Counted from the first letter of the stretch, positions 26,981 to 36,520 are shown. The stretch is DNA of 64,000 nt from Cyanobacteria bacterium UBA2855 (GCA_002350725.1 DEFJ01000002.1:74124-138123), one strand, 5' to 3'. A program made the numbers and translations. The notes: a model not told the origin generated them from the letters alone.

Positions 26981-28960
26981 CTATTTCTTTAGCTTATTAG
27001 TAATTGTCATTATTGGAGAAGCTTTTCTTCTGTTATCCCAATAAGGATCATACTTTGGAATTATAAATTTGCTGTTTTGGATTGTACCTAAATTATTGCC
27101 ACTATCCAGTCTTCCTGCAGTTTCCTTTATTGTATGAGTATTATTATAATTTATAGGAATTTCGCCAAAATCGTTTTTTTTTATGTTTGTTTTACCGTCA
27201 GAAGAAAATACACGAGCAGAAAGAGCTTGTACATATTTGTTATCCAAATGCGCAAAATCAAATAATATAATACCGTTAACATCCAGTTTTCTGGATTCAT
27301 GTATTTGTCTTATCAAATCCTCTTCGCTACCGCCCATAAAAGTTACAAACAAGCCGGCAAACATATCCGTTTCCGGCATTTTATAATTCAACACAGTACT
27401 AATTTGAGAATTTAAGGTTTTTGAATCACACGTTAAAAATAGCGGAGTAAATCCTTGTACATAATGATTTTGCGACCATGTTGCCCAATCCTGTAGCTTT
27501 CTTGTAAAAGCTACACTCTTGTCAGGGAAAATAACAGCACTGATATACATTTTATTTTTACTTCCTAATTCTCCAACTCTTTTTACAAAATTAGTAACCT
27601 GCGCCCTACGAAAATTTGCCCAGGAATACCAAAGCGGATCAGAAGATTTTAAAGTGACAGGATCAACACCATACTGCTCTTCAAATATTTTTCTTGCATA
27701 TTCCGTATACCCCCAGTTTCCTGAAGGTGATGCTGAAATTGCCTGCGGATACCTTATATAATCAAGATTTATTCCATCAGGTTTATATTCAGTAATTATT
27801 TCAGTTAGCAATTTTTCTAAAAATTCTTGTACCTCCGGATTGGATGGGTCTAAGAAATATCCATTGTGCTCGGAAACAGAAGGAGTTGCGCTATCAGAAG
27901 AATACCCGTTTAAGGTTTTATTTCCCCATTCAGGTTTTACAGCAAGAATATTTCTCGGGTGAGAAATCGGATGATTGTTACCAACATAAAAAGTTTCAAA
28001 CCATATATGTACTTTTATTCCGTTTTTATGCGCCTCTGTAATCCAAGCTTTCAATGGGTCAAAGCCGACAAATTTTTCATTTTGAGAAATAAAACCGTAA
28101 TCCTCCATTGTTTTACTCGGGAAAATAGTGCGCCCATGGAAATATGTTTCTATAAATATATTATCTATTCCTGCAGATTTTATTTTTTTTACGGATTCAG
28201 CAATTGCCATCGGGCTTGTCTCTGTTGGTCTAAGCCATACGCCTTTAAATTCATTTGTTTTGAACGGCAACACACTTTTTATGGCATTATTTGCCGAATT
28301 TATTGCAAGGCGTGAATAATCCTTTATTTGTTTAGGATTTTTTTCACCTTTTCGCATATAGTTTTGAGCTTCTTTGATAAATGATGTCGGAACTTTCCAG
28401 TCATATTTAGGATTTGTTTTTTTATAATACTCAATCATAGAATTTGCTTCATCAATTTTTTGAGTAGCTTCGAATACATAACTCTGAGTCGTTGTATAAG
28501 TTGTAACAACACCTGTCATATCGTCATAATATATTTTTGTTCCGACAGAAATATTAGAACCAATCCAATTCTTAGCACTTCCGTGTCCGCTTAATACGGC
28601 ACCATTTTGAGGAATAAAAGAATCTGCTCCGCTTATTTCAACAACAGTATTACCCTCTATTATTGCTTCTGTACCAAACTCATTTGTATTTGTACGTTCA
28701 CCATAAGCAGGAGTATATAAAATCAATTGGTTTGAGCCTCTTGCCCCAGGAAAAGCTTTGCCGGCAGGGTTAGATGACGCTGTAGGGTTTATGGCATTTA
28801 CCTGTCTTCTTGATTGAGCAAATAGAGTTTCATGTGTCTCAAACACCGGAGGGCTATACATACTGTCCATATTTTCAAAATTATTGTTGTCATATGAAAA
28901 TGCCGGAACAATTGTACACATCAAAAAACACAATGCCATTATTATATTTTTAATTTTCAT
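26981..28960 (-). CDS. Exported family-10-like glycoside hydrolase (GHL10)
   Basis: The 659-residue product starts at the ATG at 28960, which has GGAG upstream; the ATG 12 nt earlier contains that ribosome site. A signal peptide (MKIKNIIMALCFLMCTIVPA, cut near AFS) is followed by about 200 residues with no recognised domain, then the GHL10 (DUF187) barrel beginning FKGVWLRPTETSPM. Barrel features include IETYFHGRTIFPS, HIWFETFYVGN, GINLDYIRYP and LFDFAHLDN. Related YngK-like proteins are thought to act on cell-surface or peptidoglycan-linked glycans; the substrate here is unknown. It sits in an operon with a TPR protein, a GT2 and a sugar epimerase. Confidence 0.85.
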   Translation of the reverse strand: MKIKNIIMALCFLMCTIVPAFSYDNNNFENMDSMYSPPVFETHETLFAQSRRQVNAINPTASSNPAGKAFPGARGSNQLILYTPAYGERTNTNEFGTEAIIEGNTVVEISGADSFIPQNGAVLSGHGSAKNWIGSNISVGTKIYYDDMTGVVTTYTTTQSYVFEATQKIDEANSMIEYYKKTNPKYDWKVPTSFIKEAQNYMRKGEKNPKQIKDYSRLAINSANNAIKSVLPFKTNEFKGVWLRPTETSPMAIAESVKKIKSAGIDNIFIETYFHGRTIFPSKTMEDYGFISQNEKFVGFDPLKAWITEAHKNGIKVHIWFETFYVGNNHPISHPRNILAVKPEWGNKTLNGYSSDSATPSVSEHNGYFLDPSNPEVQEFLEKLLTEIITEYKPDGINLDYIRYPQAISASPSGNWGYTEYARKIFEEQYGVDPVTLKSSDPLWYSWANFRRAQVTNFVKRVGELGSKNKMYISAVIFPDKSVAFTRKLQDWATWSQNHYVQGFTPLFLTCDSKTLNSQISTVLNYKMPETDMFAGLFVTFMGGSEEDLIRQIHESRKLDVNGIILFDFAHLDNKYVQALSARVFSSDGKTNIKKNDFGEIPINYNNTHTIKETAGRLDSGNNLGTIQNSKFIIPKYDPYWDNRRKASPIMTITNKLKK

Positions 28961-28975
28961 TACTATCTCCATTGT

Positions 28976-29653
28976 CTATTTACGGCCGTAATCAGATTTG
29001 CTGTAATAGACTTCCCTTAAAGATTTTATTTTTTCTCCCAAGCCCGAAATCTTCGGGTTTAATTTTTTTGTTTGAATATAATGTTTTTGCGCCTTCTGAA
29101 TATCTCCTAATTTTTCATATATAGTAGCCAATTTCAAATTTACTTCATATGAATTTGCATAACCGTTTTTATATGCAATAAGATAGTATTTTAAAGCTTC
29201 ATTATAATCTCTTCTTGAAAAATAATACTCCGCAAAATAAAAATTGGCAAATGGATTAAGATTTTCTAAGTTTACAGCTCTTGTAAAATAATCCTTTGCC
29301 GCTTGCGAATGTCCCAAATTGTCATGTATTGCTCCGACTTGAGTATTTATCACAGCATCATATGGGTTTTCAGACAAAAGAAGCATATACTTCGTCAATG
29401 CTTGATCAAGATATGCTTCTTTAGTTGTTTTATCTTCATTTTCTATTCCCGCATAGAATAAAGTGTCAGCTTCTTTTTCAATTTTTTTATAGTCAATAGC
29501 GGGTTTAATATATTTTGATACCACAGCAGAATCCGCGTCGCCTGTTTTGTTTTCAACAGAGACATCTTCCTCCGCATTTATTATTCCGAATTGAAAACTT
29601 GCCAGTATTACAGCAAATATTACAATCGGCAATTTACGATTAGTATGTATCAT
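28976..29653 (-). CDS. Exported TPR-repeat protein
   Basis: The 225-residue protein has an N-terminal hydrophobic signal (PIVIFAVILASFQFGIINA) and then about four tetratricopeptide repeats, for example NPYDAVINTQVGAIHDNLGH, PFANFYFAEYYFSRRDYNEA and YEVNLKLATIYEKLGDIQKA. Such repeats act as protein-binding scaffolds in the envelope. Its ATG overlaps the end of the preceding gene by 14 nt and has no good ribosome site, pointing to translational coupling. The GHL10 gene begins 15 nt after its stop. Confidence 0.8.
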   Translation of the reverse strand: MIHTNRKLPIVIFAVILASFQFGIINAEEDVSVENKTGDADSAVVSKYIKPAIDYKKIEKEADTLFYAGIENEDKTTKEAYLDQALTKYMLLLSENPYDAVINTQVGAIHDNLGHSQAAKDYFTRAVNLENLNPFANFYFAEYYFSRRDYNEALKYYLIAYKNGYANSYEVNLKLATIYEKLGDIQKAQKHYIQTKKLNPKISGLGEKIKSLREVYYSKSDYGRK

Positions 29654-29975
29654 TCGTTGTAGAATAGAATTTTATATCTTTACGCCAGAAATTATCTGCA
29701 TCTAACGCCGGATCAATATAATCAAAGAATGATCTTGTACCGTTAACTATGGTTTGGAATTTTCCTTGATAATGTGCACTCGGGTCTACAATATTTGCGT
29801 AATATTCTCTACCGTTAGACATTGCTTTTTGTCTTTGAATGTAAAGATTAGTTGCTTCAGAATAACCGTAATTTCTTAAATACGGTACCGAAACAGTTTC
29901 TTTAGCAGGAACAGCAGCAATAGCAGGTACTACAGCCATAGCCAAAATTCCAACGATTAACATTAATTTTTTCAT
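29640..29975 (-). CDS. Small exported protein heading the surface operon
   Basis: The 111-residue product starts at the ATG at 29975, preceded by AGAGG; longer in-frame starts would bury the signal peptide MKKLMLIVGILAMAVVPAIA. The mature part (about 90 residues) is rich in Tyr and Asn and has no recognised domain. It overlaps the start of the TPR gene by 14 nt, so the two are tightly linked. A role as a small envelope component of the same system is inference from context only. Confidence 0.65.
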   Translation of the reverse strand: MKKLMLIVGILAMAVVPAIAAVPAKETVSVPYLRNYGYSEATNLYIQRQKAMSNGREYYANIVDPSAHYQGKFQTIVNGTRSFFDYIDPALDADNFWRKDIKFYSTTNDTY

Positions 29976-30065
29976 AGTATCTATACCTCTGTTCATATAC
30001 ATAATACCATTTTTTTTCATGGCTTGCAACATCATTATAATTTCTTTACACGAAAAAAAAATGTA

Positions 30066-31121
30066 TTATTTGTATGATTTTTTTATAACTTCTTCTAATT
30101 TTTCTAATAACTGTTCTTCGGGAACTTTAGCAACAATTTCACCTTTTTTGAAAACATAACCTTCACCGATTCCGCCTGCAATACCAAAATCTGCATGGCG
30201 AGCTTCCCCAGGACCGTTCACGGCGCAACCCATTGTAGCTATCGTTATAGGTAAATCCAAGTCTTTAAATTTTTCTTCAACTTTCTTTGCCAATTCAATT
30301 AATTTAATCTGAGTTCTTCCGCACGTCGGACAGGAGATAAAATTCACACCCTTTTCTTTCAGTCCCAAAGCTTTTAATATATCTATTCCTGCAGTTACTT
30401 CTTCAACAGGGTTTTCCGTAAGGGAGACTCTTATTGTATCTCCTATACCTTCAGCAAGAAGAGTTCCCAAACCGATTGAAGATTTAATCAACCCTCCTCT
30501 TAATGTTCCGGCTTCCGTTACACCTAAATGCAGCGCATACGGGATTTTTTGAGCAATTGAACGATACGCATCAATTGTAGTTAAAACATCAGAAGATTTT
30601 AGAGAAACTTTTATTAAGTCATAATCCAAATCTTCTAATATTTTTATGTGCCCCAAAGCACTTTCAACCATTTTTTCGGATAACGGAATATTTTTTTCTA
30701 ATAAATTCTTTTCTAATGAGCCTGCGTTTACCCCGATTCTTATTGGGATATTTTGTTGCTTTGCTAACTTCACAACTTTTTCAACATTTTCACGCTTTCC
30801 AATATTCCCCGGATTAATTCTCAGCGCACTAATTCCGTTATTTATACATTCTATTGCTAATCTGTAATCAAAATGAATATCAGCAATAAGCGGTACAGTG
30901 GAACGCTTTACTATATCCTTAATTGCAAAGGCCGCATCTTTATTTAGAACCGCCAATCTTACCAAGTCACAACCTTTTTGAGCAAGTTCTTCAATTTGAG
31001 AACATGTAGCATCCACATCTCGTGTATCCGTGTTGCACATGGACTGCACACTAATAGGGGCATCTCCCCCTATTTTTACATCACCTATAGTAATTTGTTT
31101 TGAAACTCTTCTTTTAATCAT
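30066..31121 (-). CDS. ispG: 4-hydroxy-3-methylbut-2-en-1-yl diphosphate synthase
   Basis: IspG is the penultimate enzyme of the MEP isoprenoid pathway and reduces MEcPP to HMBPP using a 4Fe-4S cluster. Cluster Cys are in SCPTCGRTQ and MGCAVNGPGEA. The N-terminal barrel contains VQSMCNTDTRD and ADIHFDYRLA. At 351 residues it is the short bacterial form without an insertion. No clear ribosome site precedes the ATG. It is divergent from the phosphoesterase gene with 41 bp between starts. Confidence 0.96.
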   Translation of the reverse strand: MIKRRVSKQITIGDVKIGGDAPISVQSMCNTDTRDVDATCSQIEELAQKGCDLVRLAVLNKDAAFAIKDIVKRSTVPLIADIHFDYRLAIECINNGISALRINPGNIGKRENVEKVVKLAKQQNIPIRIGVNAGSLEKNLLEKNIPLSEKMVESALGHIKILEDLDYDLIKVSLKSSDVLTTIDAYRSIAQKIPYALHLGVTEAGTLRGGLIKSSIGLGTLLAEGIGDTIRVSLTENPVEEVTAGIDILKALGLKEKGVNFISCPTCGRTQIKLIELAKKVEEKFKDLDLPITIATMGCAVNGPGEARHADFGIAGGIGEGYVFKKGEIVAKVPEEQLLEKLEEVIKKSYK

Positions 31122-31162
31122 AATTTTATGTTACCATAAAAATACGAGAAGGAGATAATATA

Positions 31163-31900
31163 ATGAAAGTTGCTATAATATCTGATATACATGCAAATTG
31201 GCAAGCTTTAGAAAGCGTAATGGCAGACTACCAAATGCAGGGTTGTGAAAGAGTTTTATGCCTTGGAGATATAGCTATGGCAGGGCCTCAACCTGAAGTA
31301 GTAATTGACTATGTTATGAACAAGGCTCAAAATTGGACAACGATAAAAGGTAACACAGACAAAATGATTGCCGAATTTAACTTAAAAATGTACGACAATT
31401 TGAGCAAAGAATTTCCGGTAATGGCAAACGCTTTACTTGATGATGTCGATGTTATACCAAAAGAGCAAAAAGATTTTTTAAATGAATTACCTGAAAGAAA
31501 AGAATTAATGATTGAGGGAGTATCTGTTTTGATGGTACACGGCTCACCACGCAGAATAAATGAAGATATTTTGCCTAATATGAAAATTTCTGATGTTCAG
31601 GAAATGATTTGCGGAGAAACTGCAAATTTAATTCTATGCGGACATACACATGTTCCTTGCGGATATCAAACATTGTCGAAACAAACCGTTGTTAACGTAG
31701 GTAGTGTTGGCAGACCTATGACCGGAGTTCCAAAAGCAAATTATGCAATAATCGATTTTAATAACGGTTCATTCTCTGTTGAACACAGACAAGTAGATTA
31801 CGATTATGAGTTAGCCGCAGAAATTGTAAGAGCAAGAGGATTTGAAGGTTCAAAAGAATTAGCTGAACAGATTGTAAATCCTACACAAAGACACATGTAA
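31163..31900 (+). CDS. Calcineurin-like metallophosphoesterase
   Basis: The 245-residue protein has all motifs of the YfcE/MJ0936-like phosphoesterases: ISDIHANWQAL, LGDIAMAGP, IKGNTD, MVHGSPRR and CGHTHVP, followed by VNVGSVGRP. These bind a dinuclear metal centre and hydrolyse phosphomonoesters, phosphodiesters or bis-phosphonucleosides; the substrate is not predictable. AAGGAGATAATATA precedes the ATG. It is convergent with mutL, separated by 5 bp between stops. Confidence 0.9.
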   Translation: MKVAIISDIHANWQALESVMADYQMQGCERVLCLGDIAMAGPQPEVVIDYVMNKAQNWTTIKGNTDKMIAEFNLKMYDNLSKEFPVMANALLDDVDVIPKEQKDFLNELPERKELMIEGVSVLMVHGSPRRINEDILPNMKISDVQEMICGETANLILCGHTHVPCGYQTLSKQTVVNVGSVGRPMTGVPKANYAIIDFNNGSFSVEHRQVDYDYELAAEIVRARGFEGSKELAEQIVNPTQRHM

Positions 31901-31905
31901 TATTA

Positions 31906-33723
31906 TTACAGATTTCTTTGAAACCAACTTGCAAGTTCTTTATGCGAAATAATCTTACTAATAGGACGCCCGTGCGGACAAGTATACGGCATTTTTGTTG
32001 TGCGCCATTTCTTTATTATTTCTTGCATTTGCCACAACGATAGCTTTTGTCCTGCCTTAACTGAGGCTTTACAAGCTGTTGTTTTTATTATTTGTTCTTC
32101 TAAACCGTCAATATTTCCCTCAATATTATCTAAAATATCACTCAAAATTTCTTTTGGGCTAACTTTTGAAAGTAATTGAGGTACTTTTCTGAAAACCAGC
32201 TCAGTATTAGAGGTAAATTCAATACCATAGCCAAATTTTTCAAATTTTTCCTTATTTTCCTTTAGTAGTTCTGCTTCTGTTGCCGATACAGAAAGTACAT
32301 CTGATATAAATATCATTTGTGAGGCTATTTCTTTTTGTTCTTTTAGCATTTCATAATTATATCTTTCTTCTGCAATATGCTGATCAACAATCTCCAAACC
32401 GTCTTCTAATTCAATAATAATATACGTATTTTTATATTGTCCGACAATTACATCTTCTTGTTCCGGCTCTGTCTGTTGCATTTCAAAAAATTTTGTTTGT
32501 TTGTCCTGTATAGGTTTGTTGAACTGAGGAAGAGGAATTTTCTCTATATCTTCATCCTTTATGTACATTGCATCTTGCGATTTATCGTAAAAAACATCCA
32601 AAGGTTTTTCTTTTGGGTTGAATTTTAATATATTGTTATCAGAATGAGTTTCTTCAATCATAGAATTTTGCATTTTGGGAAAGTCTATAACTTCGGGGGT
32701 TACCGGAGTAGCTGTAAAGGGTTTATTCTCTTCTTTTACATTAGCTAATCCGCCTACTATACCCGCCATTATAAAATTAAATACCTGATTTACATTCTTA
32801 TATCGAACTTCCTTTTTTGTCGGGTGAACATTTACATCAACTTCAGACGTCGGAATTTGTAAATTTAGCACAACGAAAGGATATTTACCGTTTGCAATTA
32901 AATTTTTGTACGCCATATCAATAGCTTTTTGAAATATAGGACATTTTACCGTTCTTGCATTTATATATATATGATAATCTTTTTTGCTGGAGCGAGTAAA
33001 ATCCGGAGTACTTACATAACCTGAGATTTTTAGTCCTGCAAGCTCATCTGTTTTACATACTTCTTTTAAATAATCAGTTATTCCCGATGAAAAAATTTCT
33101 TTAATATTACGTTTTAAATCTTCTTGTGCTGTGGTTTTTAAGACTGTTTTACCATTTTTTTTAAGTTCAAAAGAAATCTCCGGATGAATTATAGCAATAG
33201 CCTGAACAATTTCTTGAACATATGAAAATTCCGTGTTCGGATTTCTCAAAAACTTTAAACGTGCCGGAATATTATAAAATAAATCTTTTACTTCCATAAT
33301 AGTACCTATTGCACAACCAATCGGGACTTGTTTTACCTCAGAATTTTCACATATAACTTTTGTGCCGTTTTCGCAATCTTTTGTTCTTGTAGTACAAGTT
33401 AGTTTTGAAATAGATATTATACTTGACAAAGCCTCGCCTCTAAATCCCAAAGTATGAATATCATATAAGTCTTCTTCATTTTGAATTTTACTTGTTGCAT
33501 GTTTTGAGAAAGCAAGCATAATATCATCAGGGTGTATACCGGAACCATTATCAGCTACTCTTATATCCCGACATTCATTATTAATTTCAATGCTGATTTT
33601 TTTTGCACCGGCATCTACAGAATTCTCAACCAATTCTTTTACAACAGATGCAGGTCTTTCTATAACTTCGCCCGCTGCAATTTGATTGATAAGATTTTTG
33701 GATAACTGCTTTATTCTTAACAT
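31906..33723 (-). CDS. mutL: DNA mismatch repair protein MutL with endonuclease motif
   Basis: MutL couples MutS mismatch recognition to strand removal. The GHKL ATPase N-terminus shows LINQIAAGEVIERPASVVKE, VADNGSGI and TLGFRGEAL. The C-terminal domain carries DQHIAEERYNYE, close to the endonuclease consensus DQHA-x2-E-x4-E, plus ACKASVKAGQ and CPHGRP, so the protein should nick DNA itself, as in organisms without MutH. A variable linker joins the halves; 605 residues is normal. GGGGAG precedes the ATG. mutS is not in the window. Confidence 0.95.
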   Translation of the reverse strand: MLRIKQLSKNLINQIAAGEVIERPASVVKELVENSVDAGAKKISIEINNECRDIRVADNGSGIHPDDIMLAFSKHATSKIQNEEDLYDIHTLGFRGEALSSIISISKLTCTTRTKDCENGTKVICENSEVKQVPIGCAIGTIMEVKDLFYNIPARLKFLRNPNTEFSYVQEIVQAIAIIHPEISFELKKNGKTVLKTTAQEDLKRNIKEIFSSGITDYLKEVCKTDELAGLKISGYVSTPDFTRSSKKDYHIYINARTVKCPIFQKAIDMAYKNLIANGKYPFVVLNLQIPTSEVDVNVHPTKKEVRYKNVNQVFNFIMAGIVGGLANVKEENKPFTATPVTPEVIDFPKMQNSMIEETHSDNNILKFNPKEKPLDVFYDKSQDAMYIKDEDIEKIPLPQFNKPIQDKQTKFFEMQQTEPEQEDVIVGQYKNTYIIIELEDGLEIVDQHIAEERYNYEMLKEQKEIASQMIFISDVLSVSATEAELLKENKEKFEKFGYGIEFTSNTELVFRKVPQLLSKVSPKEILSDILDNIEGNIDGLEEQIIKTTACKASVKAGQKLSLWQMQEIIKKWRTTKMPYTCPHGRPISKIISHKELASWFQRNL

Positions 33724-33845
33724 AACATACTCCCCTATTACTTAAATTTACATCAAATAAAATTTCCTCTAAATGTTTGATTACAAATTTGAAACATTTC
33801 TATAAGATTGTATGGTAATGAAACTATAACAGGGGAGAGGGATAA

Positions 33846-34718
33846 TTGGCAAGATTAAAAACCAATACTAAGCTAAAACCGGCTAAGAAAGCGGATTTGC
33901 AAATAGTCAAACCGGTTAAAACAACAAAATACAGCGATATAAATTTGAATGCGTGGAAAGAATATGACCACGTTAAAACCGATACCCTTTGGGAATTTCC
34001 AACCAGATTAAAAGAGGGCGGACATTCAAATGAATACCATGGGAATTATATCCCTCAAATTGCGCAACAGTTATACGAAAGATTTACAAAAAAGAATGAT
34101 ATCGTACTTGATTTGTTCTTTGGTTCGGGTACTTCCGGCATTGAAGCTATAAATATGGGTCGACGCTGTATCGGGGTGGAATTAAAGGATGAGCTTGCAG
34201 AAAAAGTTTCTGAAAAATTCACACCAAAACAATTAGTTACTGATGTAAATATTATTTGCGCGGATTCGGCATCTGAACTTGCAAAAGAAAAAGTTAAAGC
34301 AAGGTTAGATATTATGGGAGAAGAAAAAGCTCAATTACTTATTCTTCACCCGCCTTATGATGATATTATTAAATTTTCAGATAAAAAAGAGGATTTATCT
34401 AACTGTTCATCTACCGAAGAATTTTATGATTTGTTTGAAAAAGTTGCAAAAAATGGGTATGATTTGTTGGAAAAAGGACGTTTTGCAGCATTGATTATAG
34501 GGGACAGTTATAAAAATTCCGAAGTACAACCTTTAGGATTTATGTGCATGGCAAGAATGATGAATCTCGGATTTAAACTTAAAGGTATCATTGTAAAGGA
34601 CATTCAAGGGAATGAAAGGGCTAAGGGTAAAACTGCTAATTTATGGCGTTATCGAGCTCTTGCCGGCGGATTTTATATATTTAAACACGAATATGTAATG
34701 ATTTTCCAAAAAAACTAA
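33846..34718 (+). CDS. Orphan site-specific DNA methyltransferase
   Basis: The 290-residue protein has the SAM-binding motif LDLFFGSGTSGIEA at about residue 96 and a catalytic HPPYDD at about 172, so motif I precedes motif IV, with LWEFPTRL before them. This matches the N4/N6-methylase (PF01555-like) group seen in orphan bacterial and phage methyltransferases. No restriction endonuclease or specificity subunit is adjacent, so it may act in regulation or phage defence. The start is a TTG at 33846, supported by AGGGGAGAGG just upstream; no in-frame ATG lies before the conserved region. His in place of the usual Asp/Ser/Asn of the PPY motif is less common. Confidence 0.85.
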   Translation: MARLKTNTKLKPAKKADLQIVKPVKTTKYSDINLNAWKEYDHVKTDTLWEFPTRLKEGGHSNEYHGNYIPQIAQQLYERFTKKNDIVLDLFFGSGTSGIEAINMGRRCIGVELKDELAEKVSEKFTPKQLVTDVNIICADSASELAKEKVKARLDIMGEEKAQLLILHPPYDDIIKFSDKKEDLSNCSSTEEFYDLFEKVAKNGYDLLEKGRFAALIIGDSYKNSEVQPLGFMCMARMMNLGFKLKGIIVKDIQGNERAKGKTANLWRYRALAGGFYIFKHEYVMIFQKN

Positions 34719-34723
34719 TATTA

Positions 34724-34755
34724 ACTTTAGGGTGCGACCTGACGCACCCCAAAGT
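34724..34755. repeat. GGGTGCG palindrome, copy 1
   Basis: GGGTGCG (34730-34736) pairs with CGCACCC (34743-34749), extended by ACTTT/AAAGT with one mismatch. There is no U-run on either side, so it is an inefficient terminator at best. The core is shared with elements at 37788-37814 and 49226-49252. Confidence 0.6.
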
Positions 34756-34775
34756 AAAATCAACATATATTTTAA

Positions 34776-35108
34776 CTAGACTTTTTCTATCCCCATAGCA
34801 AATATTGAAAGCAATACAGAACCAAGGAGTGCGCTAAAAAATCCGTTAACTGCAAAACCCGGAGCAATTGCACCTGCCAGCATAAATAATAACGCATTTA
34901 TAACAAACATAAATAATCCTAGAGTCAAAAAATTAATCGGCATAGAAATAAAAACCAATAACGGTTTAATTATCGCATTTAACAATGCCATAATTAAACA
35001 TACAAACATTGCACTAAAAAAGTTTGCAACGGTAATTCCGGGTATAAGCCATGCAATAAATATTATTGCAAGAGAATAAAGCAGCCATCTGAGCAGAGTA
35101 TTTAACAT
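34776..35108 (-). CDS. Phage-holin-4 superfamily (YvlD-like) membrane protein
   Basis: The 110-residue protein is almost entirely hydrophobic with four predicted membrane spans. It fits the Phage_holin_4_2/YvlD family: IIFIAWLIPGITVANFFSA, ALLNAIIKPLLVFISMPINF and the second-half TLGLFMFVINALLFML. Despite the family name these are common chromosomal proteins without known lytic function. AGGAGG precedes the ATG. It stands alone between the methyltransferase and the ferritin-like gene. Confidence 0.85.
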   Translation of the reverse strand: MLNTLLRWLLYSLAIIFIAWLIPGITVANFFSAMFVCLIMALLNAIIKPLLVFISMPINFLTLGLFMFVINALLFMLAGAIAPGFAVNGFFSALLGSVLLSIFAMGIEKV

Positions 35109-35197
35109 AAATATACCTCCTTTTTATATTATTTTGTCCTATTTATAAAATATTTAATCAGACAAAAAGGCTAACTTAAAAGGTAATATAATTTTAA

Positions 35198-35222
35198 AAG
35201 TCCCCGAAAATATCGGGGACTT
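35198..35222 (-). terminator. Terminator of the ferritin-like gene
   Basis: AAGTCCCCGA (35198-35207) pairs over 10 bp with TCGGGGACTT (35213-35222). On the minus strand the stem is followed by TTTTAAAATT. Confidence 0.85.
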
Positions 35223-35236
35223 ATGGCAATTATGTG

Positions 35237-36520
35237 TTATTCACGCTCCATTTGTTCGTATTCTTCAGGAGTAAAAGTGTCTTCACTCATACCTTTTTGT
35301 TGGGTTGCACTTCTCAATAAATCCGGTATCATTTTTATCAATTTGTCATCTGCGGAAACTATATCGTGCGATTTCTCTTCATTAATAACACGAATTGTAA
35401 CTTCCGAAGGGCATCCGCAAGCGTTTGCATTTTCTTGAATTTTATAACTTGCCCAATCATCAGGCAACTCATCAACATACAAGTAATCCTTATCTGTACC
35501 TAGTCGTTTTCCGACTTCTTCTTTCAAGACTTTTGCTACATATTTTTTCTGAGATTCAAAATGACAAGGATGAACTACTTCTTCCCCAATAACTTCTTCA
35601 GGATCACGGTTTTCATGCTTTTTAAACAATTCCGCAGCAGTTTGTAAATGGTCAATTTCCATAGCAAGAAACTCTTCCCAAATACCCCTTAGAACCTCGT
35701 TTTCTTCATCCTCATAACAGTTATGGTATGTACAAACTTCCGTAAACTCATGAAGCAATAATTTTTCATACCAAGATTCCGTAGGGTCAATCAAAGATTC
35801 ATACATCGTAACGTGTTCTTCTTCAACATCTTTAATCTCTGCATAAGTTTCTCTTAAAACATGGTTCCCGTATTCAAACCCATGCTCGCCGTAGTAATTA
35901 TGAGTTTGCTGCTCTCCGGCGACAAGAGTCAACAGATTTACTTTTGTCTGAGGTGCAGCTTTTGATTTATCATATGGTTTACGCAATCTTAAAACATTAC
36001 AATTGTGATGATTTTGTGTCGGACGACCTATTACAACATCAGTTTGCCCTTGAACTATCGCATCAGGTTCAATTCCATGCATCATATATGCCCATTGCGC
36101 ATATCGATATAAATGGTCGAAATCTTCCAACAAACCAAAATCAAAAGTTTCTTTTACATAATCATCAGGTTCGTTTTGAGCCATCCAAGCTGTTAAATCA
36201 ACAGCCACCTGTTCATAACCTAATGTAGTTTCTAAAACCGATTGATCACAAGGAGCAAGCCAGTTAATAGTTGTTTGCTGTGCATCTTCTATTCGTTTTG
36301 TTTTTGCCAAAAACTCCAAAGCATCTGTATTATCTGTATTTCTGGCGAAATTATGTTTGAAGTTCCAACATTCCACCTCGATACCGTTCATAAGAATTTG
36401 ACGTGTTCTTGAATAGCAATCTACTTCATTTTTATTGTATTTTCTTGCGGCAATATCATGCCAGGTTCTCAATTGTTTTTCTAAAGGGATTCCTTTTTCT
36501 TTTAGCGGATTAAATATCAT
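35237..36520 (-). CDS. Ferritin-like domain protein, unknown function
   Basis: The 427-residue cytoplasmic protein is rich in Glu, His and aromatic residues. Repeated carboxylate-His helices suggest a ferritin-like di-iron fold: LLEDFDHLYRYA, EEEHVTMYESL, LHEFTEVCTYHN and FLAMEIDHLQTAAEL, the last pair spaced as in rubrerythrins. The N-terminal 100 residues and the C-terminal region with NACGCPSEV are not recognised. No signal peptide. AGGAG precedes the ATG and a terminator follows, so it is monocistronic. An oxygen- or metal-stress role would be in keeping with an anaerobe, but that is inference. Confidence 0.5.
   Translation of the reverse strand: MIFNPLKEKGIPLEKQLRTWHDIAARKYNKNEVDCYSRTRQILMNGIEVECWNFKHNFARNTDNTDALEFLAKTKRIEDAQQTTINWLAPCDQSVLETTLGYEQVAVDLTAWMAQNEPDDYVKETFDFGLLEDFDHLYRYAQWAYMMHGIEPDAIVQGQTDVVIGRPTQNHHNCNVLRLRKPYDKSKAAPQTKVNLLTLVAGEQQTHNYYGEHGFEYGNHVLRETYAEIKDVEEEHVTMYESLIDPTESWYEKLLLHEFTEVCTYHNCYEDEENEVLRGIWEEFLAMEIDHLQTAAELFKKHENRDPEEVIGEEVVHPCHFESQKKYVAKVLKEEVGKRLGTDKDYLYVDELPDDWASYKIQENANACGCPSEVTIRVINEEKSHDIVSADDKLIKMIPDLLRSATQQKGMSEDTFTPEEYEQMERE

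Noticed and set aside
34776..35108. Prophage remnant, because of the holin-like family name
   Set aside because: No phage structural, lysis or integrase genes are near; YvlD-like proteins are ordinary chromosomal genes.
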